A stretch of DNA of 22,936 bases from VAZQ01 sp034669045. Its GTDB lineage: Bacteria > Pseudomonadota > Alphaproteobacteria > Rhizobiales > Xanthobacteraceae. The DNA is taken from assembly GCA_034669045.1 (NCBI GenBank), contig JAXDOD010000192.1, positions 1 through 22,936 on the forward strand. The letters run 5' to 3'. The translations under genes were made by a program, and so were the position numbers. The notes beneath the pieces were generated by a model, which saw only the letters and a list, made by a program, of their open reading frames with translations, was not told the origin of the DNA and ran no database searches. Positions 1 through 7,251 of this stretch are shown in pieces. The number at the start of each line of letters is the position of its first letter. The first letter of the stretch is position 1.

Positions 1-977
1 TCACACCCTTACTTTTCAGTGGCATCGTGCTCGCGCTGTCGGCGAGCACAGGGCAGGCAGCGCAGGTGAAGCGCGCGTTCGTCTCGGCGAACGGCAGTGA
101 CGCCAACGACTGCGCCCGTCTCACGCCATGCCGGACTTTGTCCGCGGCCATCGGCAATGCGGTTGCGGGCGGTGAGATCTTCGTGCTCGACCCGGCCGGA
201 TACGGCCCGGTGGTCATCACGAAGGCGATCAGCATCTTCAATGACGGCATTGGGTCGGCCGGCATCCTGGTGCCGTCGGGCGCCAACGGCATCACGATCA
301 ACGCCGGTCCAGCCGACGAGATCAACTTGCGCGGCTTCATTATCGAAGGGGCCGGCATCGGCGCGACCGGAATCGTGTTCAACAGCGGAAAGTCGCTGAC
401 CATCGAGAACAGCGTGATCCGCAATCTGACGGACTACGGCATCAGCTTTCTTCCGACCGCGGCCAGCACGCTCAACGTATCGAACACCTATATCGCCAAC
501 AACGGCGACACGGGAATCTGCCTTCTTCCGCTCGGCTCGGCTCCGGTGCAGGCCGTCTTCAATCGGGTCGAGCTGTACCGCAACGGCACGAGCGGTGTCA
601 TTGTGAGTGCGGCGTCGACTACGGGGAGTGTCACTGCCACTGCAATAGACAGTGTTTCCGCTTACAACGGCACCAATGGGTTCGCCGTACTCAGCGGCAA
701 TCAGGGCAGAGAAACTACCCGCACAATTGTCCCCGCCGTGGTCGCGGGAAGCGCACCCGCCAGCCTCACAATGCTTCGCTCCTTGGCTGCCAACAACGCG
801 ACCGGCCTCTTTGCAGATGGCCCAACCTCGGTCGTTCGGACCACCCAATCGGCCGTGGTCGGGAACACGACCGGCTGGGCGGTTTCAGGCGGGGGACTTG
901 TCCTTAGCGCGGGGGACAACACCATCGAAGGCAATTTGAGCGGCGAGTCGGTGCCGTCAGCCTACAGCACGAAATAG
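1..977 (+). CDS. Secreted right-handed beta-helix repeat protein, 5' end cut by window edge
   Basis: The reading frame is open from base 3 to the TAG at 975-977, giving about 324 visible residues. An in-frame GTG at 27 exists, but the hydrophobic stretch before it (frame from base 3) matches the signal peptide of the next gene, so the true start is probably a few codons outside the window. The visible N-terminus is the end of a signal peptide finishing near GQAAQ. The mature protein begins with VKRAFVSANGSDANDC and then has glycine/asparagine-rich repeats (GITINAG, LRGFIIEGAG, SLTIENSVIRN, NGDTGICL) typical of parallel beta-helix proteins. It is probably exported. The substrate and role are unknown, because the fold occurs in polysaccharide lyases, adhesins and many uncharacterised proteins. 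It is closely similar along its length to the next gene, so the two are tandem duplicates. Confidence 0.8.
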   Translation, partial: TPLLFSGIVLALSASTGQAAQVKRAFVSANGSDANDCARLTPCRTLSAAIGNAVAGGEIFVLDPAGYGPVVITKAISIFNDGIGSAGILVPSGANGITINAGPADEINLRGFIIEGAGIGATGIVFNSGKSLTIENSVIRNLTDYGISFLPTAASTLNVSNTYIANNGDTGICLLPLGSAPVQAVFNRVELYRNGTSGVIVSAASTTGSVTATAIDSVSAYNGTNGFAVLSGNQGRETTRTIVPAVVAGSAPASLTMLRSLAANNATGLFADGPTSVVRTTQSAVVGNTTGWAVSGGGLVLSAGDNTIEGNLSGESVPSAYSTK

Positions 978-1076
978 GGTTGGCACGAAATGCTGGGCGG
1001 GCTCATTGACGAGATGATCATTGCGGATCTTGAAACTTGCGGCGCGAAGGCAGCTGCCGCATCGGCGAAAAAGCCC

Positions 1077-1082
1077 GAGGGA
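1077..1082 (+). promoter_or_regulatory. Ribosome binding site that fixes the start of the second beta-helix gene
   Basis: GAGGGA lies 5 bases before the ATG at 1088. It favours that ATG over the upstream in-frame TTG at 1037, which has no such site. Confidence 0.6.
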
Positions 1083-1087
1083 AAATC

Positions 1088-2065
1088 ATGAAATTCGCAA
1101 CCGTACTCGTCACCGTCGTCGTGCTTGCCCTGTGTCCGAACGCGGCGCAGGCGCTGGTGAAGCGCGCGTTCCTCTCGGCGAATGGCAGCGACGCCAGCGA
1201 CTGCAGCCGGCCCACGCCGTGCCGGACATTGGCGGCGGCCGTCCTCAAGACCGTTGCGGGCGGCGAGATCTACGTCCTGGACCCCGCCGGATATGGCCCG
1301 GTGGTCATCACCAGCTCAATCAGCATCTTCAACGACGGGGTCGGGTCGGTCGGCATCCTGGTTCCGGCGGGCGGCACAGGCGTCACGATCAACGCGGGCC
1401 CTGCCGACAAGATCAGCCTGCGAGGCTTCATCATCGAAGGGGCCGGCGTCGGCGCGAATGGAATCGTATTCAACAGCGGGCAATCGCTGACGGTCGAGAA
1501 CAGCGTGATCCGCAACCTTGTGGATTACGGCATCAATTTTCTTCCGACCGGGTCGAGCATGCTCGACATATCGAACACCTATGTCGGCAACAATGGCGAC
1601 TCGGGAATCTGCCTTCGTCCGGTTGGCCCGGGCGCCGTGCGAGCCATTCTCAACCGGGTCGAACTCTACCGCAATGGCACGAACGGCATCGTCGTGGACG
1701 GGGTGAGTGTGGTCGGAACGCTCTGGGCCACGGCAGTCGACAGCATGTCTGCTTACAACGGTACCAATGGCTTTGCTGTGCTCGCGGCGACCGCGTCCTC
1801 GGATTTTTCATCCGCGATGGGCGCGGAGGGTTCCGGAGTCGCACCGATCAGCCTCACGCTGCTTCGCTCCGTGGCTGCCAGGAACGCGACAGGTCTGTTC
1901 TCGGAGGGCCCAGAGGCCACCCTTCGCGCGAGCCAATCGGCCGTCGTCGGGAATGCGATCGGCTGGGCGTCCTCCGGCGGCGGGCTTGTCCTCAGCGCCG
2001 CAGACAACACCATCGAAGGCAATGCGGCTGGCGAATCGGCGCCATCGAGCTACAGTACGAAGTAA
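1088..2065 (+). CDS. Secreted right-handed beta-helix repeat protein (tandem paralogue)
   Basis: This gene encodes 325 residues. The ATG at 1088 is chosen because GAGGGA (1077-1082) lies 5 bases upstream and the protein then begins with a standard signal peptide (MKFATVLVTVVVLALC, cleavage near NAAQA). The open frame runs further upstream to a TTG at 1037, but that would bury the signal peptide. The mature part starts VKRAFLSANGSDASDC and repeats the blocks of the upstream gene in the same order: PAGYGPVVIT, GVTINAGPADKI, LRGFIIEGAG, LTVENSVIRNL, ELYRNGTNGI, and a C-terminus of GDNTIEGN type. The last third is the most divergent part. It is predicted to be an exported beta-helix protein of unknown substrate. 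It starts 110 bases after the first copy and could be co-transcribed with it. Confidence 0.85.
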   Translation: MKFATVLVTVVVLALCPNAAQALVKRAFLSANGSDASDCSRPTPCRTLAAAVLKTVAGGEIYVLDPAGYGPVVITSSISIFNDGVGSVGILVPAGGTGVTINAGPADKISLRGFIIEGAGVGANGIVFNSGQSLTVENSVIRNLVDYGINFLPTGSSMLDISNTYVGNNGDSGICLRPVGPGAVRAILNRVELYRNGTNGIVVDGVSVVGTLWATAVDSMSAYNGTNGFAVLAATASSDFSSAMGAEGSGVAPISLTLLRSVAARNATGLFSEGPEATLRASQSAVVGNAIGWASSGGGLVLSAADNTIEGNAAGESAPSSYSTK

Positions 2066-2166
2066 CCACTCGCACGACGACCGTCGACCGGCTTGGTCAG
2101 GAGATGTTCAGGGCTAAGAGCGACCCTGGCACGGGCCAAGGACTCACGTTACACCGGCGATGACCG

Positions 2167-3135
2167 ATGGCCGATCACGTGACGCCCGCTCTCCTGTTCG
2201 ACCTGCGCGGCAAACGCCTCTTCGTCGCCGGCCATCGCGGCATGGTGGGAGCCGCCCTGGTGCGCCGGCTCGCCGGCGAGGACTGCGAGATCGTCGCGGT
2301 CGGGCGCCGCGAACTCGACCTCGCCCGCCAGGCCGAGACCGAGCGCTGGCTTGCGAAGACCAGGCCCGACGCCGTCTTCATCGCGGCCGCGCGGGTCGGC
2401 GGCATCAAGGCCAACAGTACCTTGCCGCTGGATTTCATCGCCGAGAACCTGGCGATTGCTCAGAACGTCATCCTGGGCTCGCTCGCGGCGGGCGTGAAGA
2501 AGCTGATGTTCCTGGGCTCCTCCTGCATCTATCCGCGGCTTGCGCCGCAACCCATGGCGGAGGAGTGCCTGCTCACGGGGCCCCTCGAACCGACCAACGA
2601 GTGGTACGCCATCGCTAAAATCGCCGGCATCAAGCTTTGCGCCGCCTGCCGCGTCCAGCACGGCGCCGATTTCATTTCCGTGATGCCGACCAACCTCTAC
2701 GGTCCGGGCGACAACTATCACCCTGAGCACAGCCACGTCCCGGCAGCGCTGATCCGTCGTTTCCATGAGGCGAAGGAGGCTGGCGAACCGACCGTGACCG
2801 TATGGGGCACGGGCACGCCCACGCGTGAGTTCCTGTTCTCGGAGGACCTCGCCGAAGCCTGCGTTTTCGTGATGAAGCACTATTCCGGTGTCGATTTCCT
2901 GAACATCGGGACCGGACAGGAGATCCGCATCCGCGATTTCGCCGAGCTTGTGCGCGAGGTGGTCGGCTATCGCGGCGAGCTCGTGTTCGATACCAGGCAG
3001 CCCGACGGCATGCCGAAGAAGATGCTCGACGTCTCCAAACTTACCGCGCTCGGCTGGCGGTCGAAGACCACGCTGCGCGAGGGACTTGCGGCGGCTTACG
3101 CCGATTTCCTCGCCGGCGCGGGGCGAGCTGGATGA
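2167..3135 (+). CDS. fcl: GDP-L-fucose synthase (GDP-4-keto-6-deoxymannose epimerase/reductase)
   Basis: The 322-residue protein belongs to the extended short-chain dehydrogenase family. It is expected to turn GDP-4-keto-6-deoxy-D-mannose into GDP-L-fucose with NADPH, for surface polysaccharide or lipopolysaccharide. Visible motifs are the dinucleotide-binding GHRGMVG (residues 22-28), GSSCIYP (117-123) holding the catalytic Ser and the Cys equivalent to E. coli Cys109, the YxxxK pair Tyr147/Lys151, NLYGPGDNYHPEHSHV with the His (190) equivalent to E. coli His179, and TPTREFLFSEDLAEA. Length is normal. The start at 2167 has only a weak ribosome site, and no better in-frame start is seen. The partner GDP-mannose 4,6-dehydratase (gmd) is not in the window. 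The gene ends 22 bases from the convergent UbiA-family gene. Confidence 0.92.
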   Translation: MADHVTPALLFDLRGKRLFVAGHRGMVGAALVRRLAGEDCEIVAVGRRELDLARQAETERWLAKTRPDAVFIAAARVGGIKANSTLPLDFIAENLAIAQNVILGSLAAGVKKLMFLGSSCIYPRLAPQPMAEECLLTGPLEPTNEWYAIAKIAGIKLCAACRVQHGADFISVMPTNLYGPGDNYHPEHSHVPAALIRRFHEAKEAGEPTVTVWGTGTPTREFLFSEDLAEACVFVMKHYSGVDFLNIGTGQEIRIRDFAELVREVVGYRGELVFDTRQPDGMPKKMLDVSKLTALGWRSKTTLREGLAAAYADFLAGAGRAG

Positions 3136-3157
3136 AACGCGGCGCGAACAATCCCGG

Positions 3158-4123
3158 CTAAAACTTCCAGGCCGCGAGAAATGCGAGCGCCATCGCGGTG
3201 CCCAGGATCAGGCTGACGTTGTCTCTGAGCGCGAACCACAGCGGGTCGTCGTCGACGGCGTCACGGCCAACCAGGAGCCAGATGCGGCCGAGCCAGAGGA
3301 ACAGAATGGCCGGCAGGCACCAGAGGATCAGCGGCCGGTGGTAGAAGTTCGTGGCGAAGGCCTCGTGGATGAGATAGAGGACCATGATCAGGACGGCGCC
3401 GGCGGCGGTCGCCAATCCCATCCCGAACAGCAACGGAGCGTCCTTGGCGATATAGCCGCGGCCGTCGACTCCATCGCGGCCAAGCGCCCCATTGCGCCCC
3501 ACCTCGGTCTGGCGCTTTGCCAGCGACAAGGACAGGAACAGGGACATCGAGAACACCAGGAGCCAGGGCGAGGCCGGGACGTCGGCAAGCTGGATCCCGT
3601 ACACCAGCCGCAGCGTGAACAGGACGGCCAGCAGGAATACGTCGAGGATCGGCACCCGCTTGAGTCGCAGCGAATAGGCGAGCGTCAGGGCCACATACAC
3701 AAGCAGTGTCCAGATGGTGCCGCGATCGATGGCGAGCGCGAGCGCCAGGCTGAGCACCACGCCGAGCGGCACGACCGCGCGCGCCAACGCGATCGGCAGA
3801 TCGCCGCGCGCCAGCGGACGTTCGCATTTCGACCAGTGCCGGCGGTCGTGCGGAAGATCCCAGATATCGTTGGCAAGATACGTCGAGGATGCGAGGACCC
3901 CGAGTGCGATGAAGCCGAGGAGGCACGATGTCCATGCCTCTATGCTTCCGCTCCTGCCGGCGAGCACCAGCGGAACGAAAATAAGCAGGTTTTTCGCCCA
4001 TTGATAAATTCGAAGCGACTGGAGCAGGGCCAAAAGAACGGAGAGCGCACCTCTGCGACCAACAACATTTTCTTCCAACCGGCTAATGGTACTCTCCCTT
4101 ACCTCAACTGCAGTGCGACACAT
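3158..4123 (-). CDS. UbiA-family prenyltransferase, decaprenyl-phosphate phosphoribosyltransferase type
   Basis: This 321-residue integral membrane protein has about eight hydrophobic segments. It carries the two Asp-rich UbiA motifs in the form used by decaprenylphosphoryl-5-phosphoribose synthases: NDIWDLPHDRRHWSK (from residue 85) followed by ERPLARG, and YSLRLKRVPILDVF (150-163). DDDPLWFALRDNVSL near the C-terminus is also typical. Known members (Mycobacterium Rv3806c; NoeC of Azorhizobium caulinodans) transfer phosphoribose from PRPP to a polyprenyl phosphate as the first step to decaprenyl-phospho-arabinose. The DprE1/DprE2 epimerases that would follow are absent here. The start is uncertain: ATG at 4123 is used, and a TTG at residue 16 is possible. 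Some relatives have an N-terminal HAD domain, but this one does not. The neighbouring GT39 gene is on the same strand. Confidence 0.82.
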   Translation of the reverse strand: MCRTAVEVRESTISRLEENVVGRRGALSVLLALLQSLRIYQWAKNLLIFVPLVLAGRSGSIEAWTSCLLGFIALGVLASSTYLANDIWDLPHDRRHWSKCERPLARGDLPIALARAVVPLGVVLSLALALAIDRGTIWTLLVYVALTLAYSLRLKRVPILDVFLLAVLFTLRLVYGIQLADVPASPWLLVFSMSLFLSLSLAKRQTEVGRNGALGRDGVDGRGYIAKDAPLLFGMGLATAAGAVLIMVLYLIHEAFATNFYHRPLILWCLPAILFLWLGRIWLLVGRDAVDDDPLWFALRDNVSLILGTAMALAFLAAWKF

Positions 4124-4472
4124 CGCACGGCGATCGCCCTCGTGCGTCAGTTGCCTGTCTCGATCTTCGGATATTTAGGCTTCGGATATTTAGGCCTCGT
4201 GCTGCGATTCAGGCTAGCTTCAATATGGCAGATCGGCAACCGAAGAAGTGCAGTGCGGCACGTCGTAACTCGTTAAGAGACCACTAAGACAGGTTCATGG
4301 CGGCGAAATGCGTCCATGCGCCGCGTGAGCAAGTGTGGCGCCGCCGTCACAGCGCGATTTCCCATCGTGCGACATGAATGTGCGTTCACTTGCGCGTAAA
4401 CAATCGCCACGCGGCCGCATCCGCAACCTCACGAGCATGGGATGATGCTGCGCCGGCCGCAGTCGTTTGCGG
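4124..4472. other. 349-base non-coding stretch between the UbiA-family and GT39 genes
   Basis: I see no credible gene here. Both flanking genes are on the minus strand, so it holds the 3' end region of the GT39 gene and the promoter region of the UbiA-family gene. It contains a 15-base tandem duplication (4165-4194) and repeated GTGCGACA-type words (4109-4125, 4249-4265, 4367-4375). No rho-independent terminator or nod box was recognised. Confidence 0.6.
4165..4194. repeat. 15-base perfect tandem duplication
   Basis: The unit CTTCGGATATTTAGG occurs at 4165-4179 and again at 4180-4194 without a spacer. It lies about 45-70 bases upstream of the UbiA-family start, where a promoter would be expected, so it could affect expression. 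It could equally be a simple slippage event. Confidence 0.85.
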
Positions 4473-5978
4473 TTAGCACCCCCCGATCGGCTGGATCGGA
4501 CCGCGACGGCCGTCGAGCTTGAAAGCAAAATAGGTGCGTGACGAGGTCGGCCCGCTGCGCGTCTCGAAGCTGCCGACAGGTTCCACGCTGGCGAATTGCG
4601 CGGCGAGCCGCGCGGCCGCGCCGCAGCGGCTCACGAACAGAATCGGCTGCGGTGCCTGATCGGTCAGAGCGCGCGTGAGGTCGAAGTGATGGTCCGGCAG
4701 GCGTCCCCGACGCCAGGCCAGGACCTGCTCCGGCTGGTCGCGCCAGTAATAGACCAGCGATGCCTGGTCCTCCCGTGTGTCGCTGACGATTGTGTGGGCG
4801 CCGACCCGGCGGGCGAGGGCGCCGGCCTGCTCGCCAAGCGAACGCCAGCCCATCGTCCGGCGATAGATATCTCCATTGGCCAACCACGACACGTGGAGCC
4901 GCGTCGCAAGGGCGTCTCCGGCCAGAAAAATCCCCTGCGCCGCGAGCCCGATGCCGAGGCTTGCCGCCAGCCATTTCCAGGCGCCGCGGCGCACCAGGAT
5001 CGCAACGGCGATCACCGTGCCTGAAATGAAGGCGGTTGCCGCCCAATTCGCGAGCGCACGCGTGACAAAACCCAGGCTCGTCACCAGCGCGAGCGGAGGA
5101 ATCGCAAACGCGAGCATCAGGCGGTCCGCCCGGCTCATGTCCGGCGAGGCGATTCGAAAAATCGCGTAGGCGAGCACGGCAAACACCACAGGTCCGAACA
5201 CGATGAACTGGGCGCCGATGAATTCGAGCCCGTTGAACGCGCTGAGCGTGATTCCGCTGCCCTGGATGTTGTCGCCGGTGTGCCTGAAGGTGGCGAGCCC
5301 GTTTTCAAGGTTCCACAGGACGTTCGGCGTGACCACCACCGCGGCGATCGCCAGCGCCACCCACAAAGACCGGCCGCGTACTAGGCGGCGGGCATCCGCA
5401 TCGAACGAGGTCACAAGGGCGATGCCGAGAATGAAGTAGATCATGGCATACTTGGCCATGAGGCCTAGTCCGAGCGCGATGCCGAGCACGATGGCCCAGC
5501 GCGGGTCCTCGCCGGCCCAAAGCTTCACATAGGCGAGCAGCGCCAGCGCCCAAAAGAACAGCAGCGGCACGTCGGTCGAAATGATTCGCGCGGAGAACAC
5601 CGCCCCGGTCGCAAGCCCGAGCGACAGCGCCGCATAGAAGGCCACCTGCACGCCATAGAGCTGCCGCGCCAGCGCGTAGACCAGTACACTGGTGCCGAAA
5701 TAAAGGACGGGCGCCGGCGCCCGCACGCAGGCTTCGGAACTGCCGCAGACCCGTTCTGCGAGCGCAATGATCCAGGCCAGCATCGGGGGTTTGGAGAAAT
5801 ACCCGAATGCGGGTTCCCGCGACCAGGCCCAGTATTGCGCCTCGTCGAAGAACAGATCGACCACGGAAAACTTGAGCCCGATCAGGCGCACCAGGGTCAG
5901 CGCGGCAAGGATCGCGACTGCCAAGCCGAAGCCGGGCACGACCCGCGGCCGGCTCGTGGATTCTGACAGTGATACCAT
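4473..5978 (-). CDS. Glycosyltransferase family 39 (ArnT/PMT-like), polytopic membrane protein
   Basis: This 501-residue GT-C fold protein carries the conserved first periplasmic loop of ArnT-type enzymes: an Asp-Glu pair in FFDEAQYWAWS (residues 43-53), then FGYFSKPPMLAW (59-70). About a dozen hydrophobic segments follow and a soluble C-terminal part ends near residue 501. Such enzymes transfer a sugar from a polyprenyl phosphate donor onto lipid A, other glycolipids or proteins on the periplasmic side. Donor and acceptor cannot be read from the sequence. ATG at 5978 is preferred because GGAC lies upstream and the protein then starts with a short polar tail. The frame remains open to a TTG at 6032. 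The upstream UbiA-family enzyme makes polyprenyl-phospho-sugars, so a shared pathway is possible but not shown. Confidence 0.85.
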   Translation of the reverse strand: MVSLSESTSRPRVVPGFGLAVAILAALTLVRLIGLKFSVVDLFFDEAQYWAWSREPAFGYFSKPPMLAWIIALAERVCGSSEACVRAPAPVLYFGTSVLVYALARQLYGVQVAFYAALSLGLATGAVFSARIISTDVPLLFFWALALLAYVKLWAGEDPRWAIVLGIALGLGLMAKYAMIYFILGIALVTSFDADARRLVRGRSLWVALAIAAVVVTPNVLWNLENGLATFRHTGDNIQGSGITLSAFNGLEFIGAQFIVFGPVVFAVLAYAIFRIASPDMSRADRLMLAFAIPPLALVTSLGFVTRALANWAATAFISGTVIAVAILVRRGAWKWLAASLGIGLAAQGIFLAGDALATRLHVSWLANGDIYRRTMGWRSLGEQAGALARRVGAHTIVSDTREDQASLVYYWRDQPEQVLAWRRGRLPDHHFDLTRALTDQAPQPILFVSRCGAAARLAAQFASVEPVGSFETRSGPTSSRTYFAFKLDGRRGPIQPIGGC

Positions 5979-6208
5979 CGACTCGTCCAGAAAAACGGGC
6001 CGCAGATTGGACCAGCGCCGGCCGCGAGACAAGCACGCGGCCGGCGCTTTCGCGGCCCCGCCCGAACCGCCTAGGGGAACCCGGCCTCTCGTGCAAGGTA
6101 TTGATAAAATATGGGTTTTTTTCAGCAGACCGGATTGGGTCGCCAGCCGCCTTACAGCGTGCTAGGACAGGGATGAAGCGGGCCAAGGCGACGTCACGGG
6201 AAACTTGA

Positions 6209-7216
6209 GTGATCATGGTGCAATCCGCGAAACACGGCGCGGACGGACTGTTGCGCGTGGGGGTGGTGGGCGTCGGCGTCATGGGCAGCAACCATGCGCG
6301 GGTGTTCGCGGACCTGCCGGGGGTCAAGCTCGTCGGCATTGCTGATCCTGACCGCAAGCAACGGGACTTCGTGGCGGGTGCGCTCGGCTGCGCCGGGTTC
6401 GCCGACGTCGGGCACCTGCTGGCGGTCGGGGTCGACGCGGTCACCATCGCGGCGCCAACCCATCTCCACCGCGATCTGGCCCTCACCTGCATGGAGCGGG
6501 GCATCCACGTGATGGTGGAAAAGCCGATCGCCTCCTCGGTGGAGGAGGGGCGTGCCATCATCGCCGCGGCGGCAGATGCCAAGCTCACCCTGATGGTCGG
6601 TCATGTGGAGCGATTCAATCCGGCGGTCGAGGCGATCAAGGACGCCATCCGCCAGGAGGACATCCTCTCGATCGCGATCACCCGGGTGGGGCCGTTCCCG
6701 CCCCGCATGTCGAACGTCGGCGTCGTGATCGATCTCGCCGTGCACGACATAGACCTGATCCGTTGGTTCACCGATTCCGAGATTGTCGAGGTGCAGCCGC
6801 AGCTTTCGAGCGCAATCGCCGAGCGCGAGGACATCGCGCTGCTGCAGTTCCGCACCGCGTCGGGCGTGCTCGCGCACATCAACACCAATTGGATCACGCC
6901 CTTCAAGGCGCGCAGCGTCACCGTGGCGACCCGCAACAAGTACGTCATGGGCGATCTGCTCACCCGCCAGGTCACCGAATGTTTCGGCTTCCAGCCCGAC
7001 GGCAGCTATTCCATGCGGCACCTCTCGGTCGGCCATGCCGAGCCGTTGCGCGCTGAGCTGCAGGCTTTCGTGAGCGCGGTGCGCACCGGAAAACCGCCGG
7101 CGGTCACCGGCGAGGAAGGCGTGGCCGGGCTTGAAATCGCGATCCGCTGCCTGCAGAACAAGGCGGTGCCGGCCGCCGCGCCGCGCCGTGCGGGCCCGCG
7201 CCGGCTGACCGGCTGA
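6209..7216 (+). CDS. gnnA: Gfo/Idh/MocA oxidoreductase, probable UDP-GlcNAc 3-dehydrogenase
   Basis: The protein has 335 residues. The Rossmann glycine motif GVGVMG (21-26) follows VGVV, EKPIAS lies at 104-109, GHVERFNP at 131-138, and the catalytic-type histidine sits in AVHDIDLIRW (His179). GHVERFNP is the form seen in UDP-GlcNAc 3-dehydrogenases (GnnA of Acidithiobacillus ferrooxidans, the methanococcal enzyme) as I recall them. The enzyme would oxidise C3 of UDP-GlcNAc for the aminotransferase encoded 35 bases downstream. Together they would give UDP-GlcNAc3N, the precursor of 2,3-diaminoglucose lipid A found in Bradyrhizobium and Rhodopseudomonas. An alternative is a WlbA/WbpB-type UDP-GlcNAc-uronate dehydrogenase. 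The start is GTG 6209 (GGGAA upstream) or ATG 6215. Confidence 0.85.
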   Translation: MIMVQSAKHGADGLLRVGVVGVGVMGSNHARVFADLPGVKLVGIADPDRKQRDFVAGALGCAGFADVGHLLAVGVDAVTIAAPTHLHRDLALTCMERGIHVMVEKPIASSVEEGRAIIAAAADAKLTLMVGHVERFNPAVEAIKDAIRQEDILSIAITRVGPFPPRMSNVGVVIDLAVHDIDLIRWFTDSEIVEVQPQLSSAIAEREDIALLQFRTASGVLAHINTNWITPFKARSVTVATRNKYVMGDLLTRQVTECFGFQPDGSYSMRHLSVGHAEPLRAELQAFVSAVRTGKPPAVTGEEGVAGLEIAIRCLQNKAVPAAAPRRAGPRRLTG

Positions 7217-7251
7217 CCTCCGCGCGCCCTCCGGTCGATCTTGTAGCCACG

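Noticed and set aside
9..848. Minus-strand frame of 279 codons over the first beta-helix gene
   Set aside because: Composition is typical of antisense shadows and there is no recognisable motif.
1021..2163. Alternative plus-strand frame of 380 codons over the second beta-helix gene
   Set aside because: It is Arg/Gln/His-rich shadow coding, and the overlapping frame has a signal peptide, a ribosome site and a paralogue.
4124..4472. nod box or symbiosis promoter, suggested by fcl and NoeC-like neighbours
   Set aside because: The conserved nod box pattern is not present, and no nod genes are seen.
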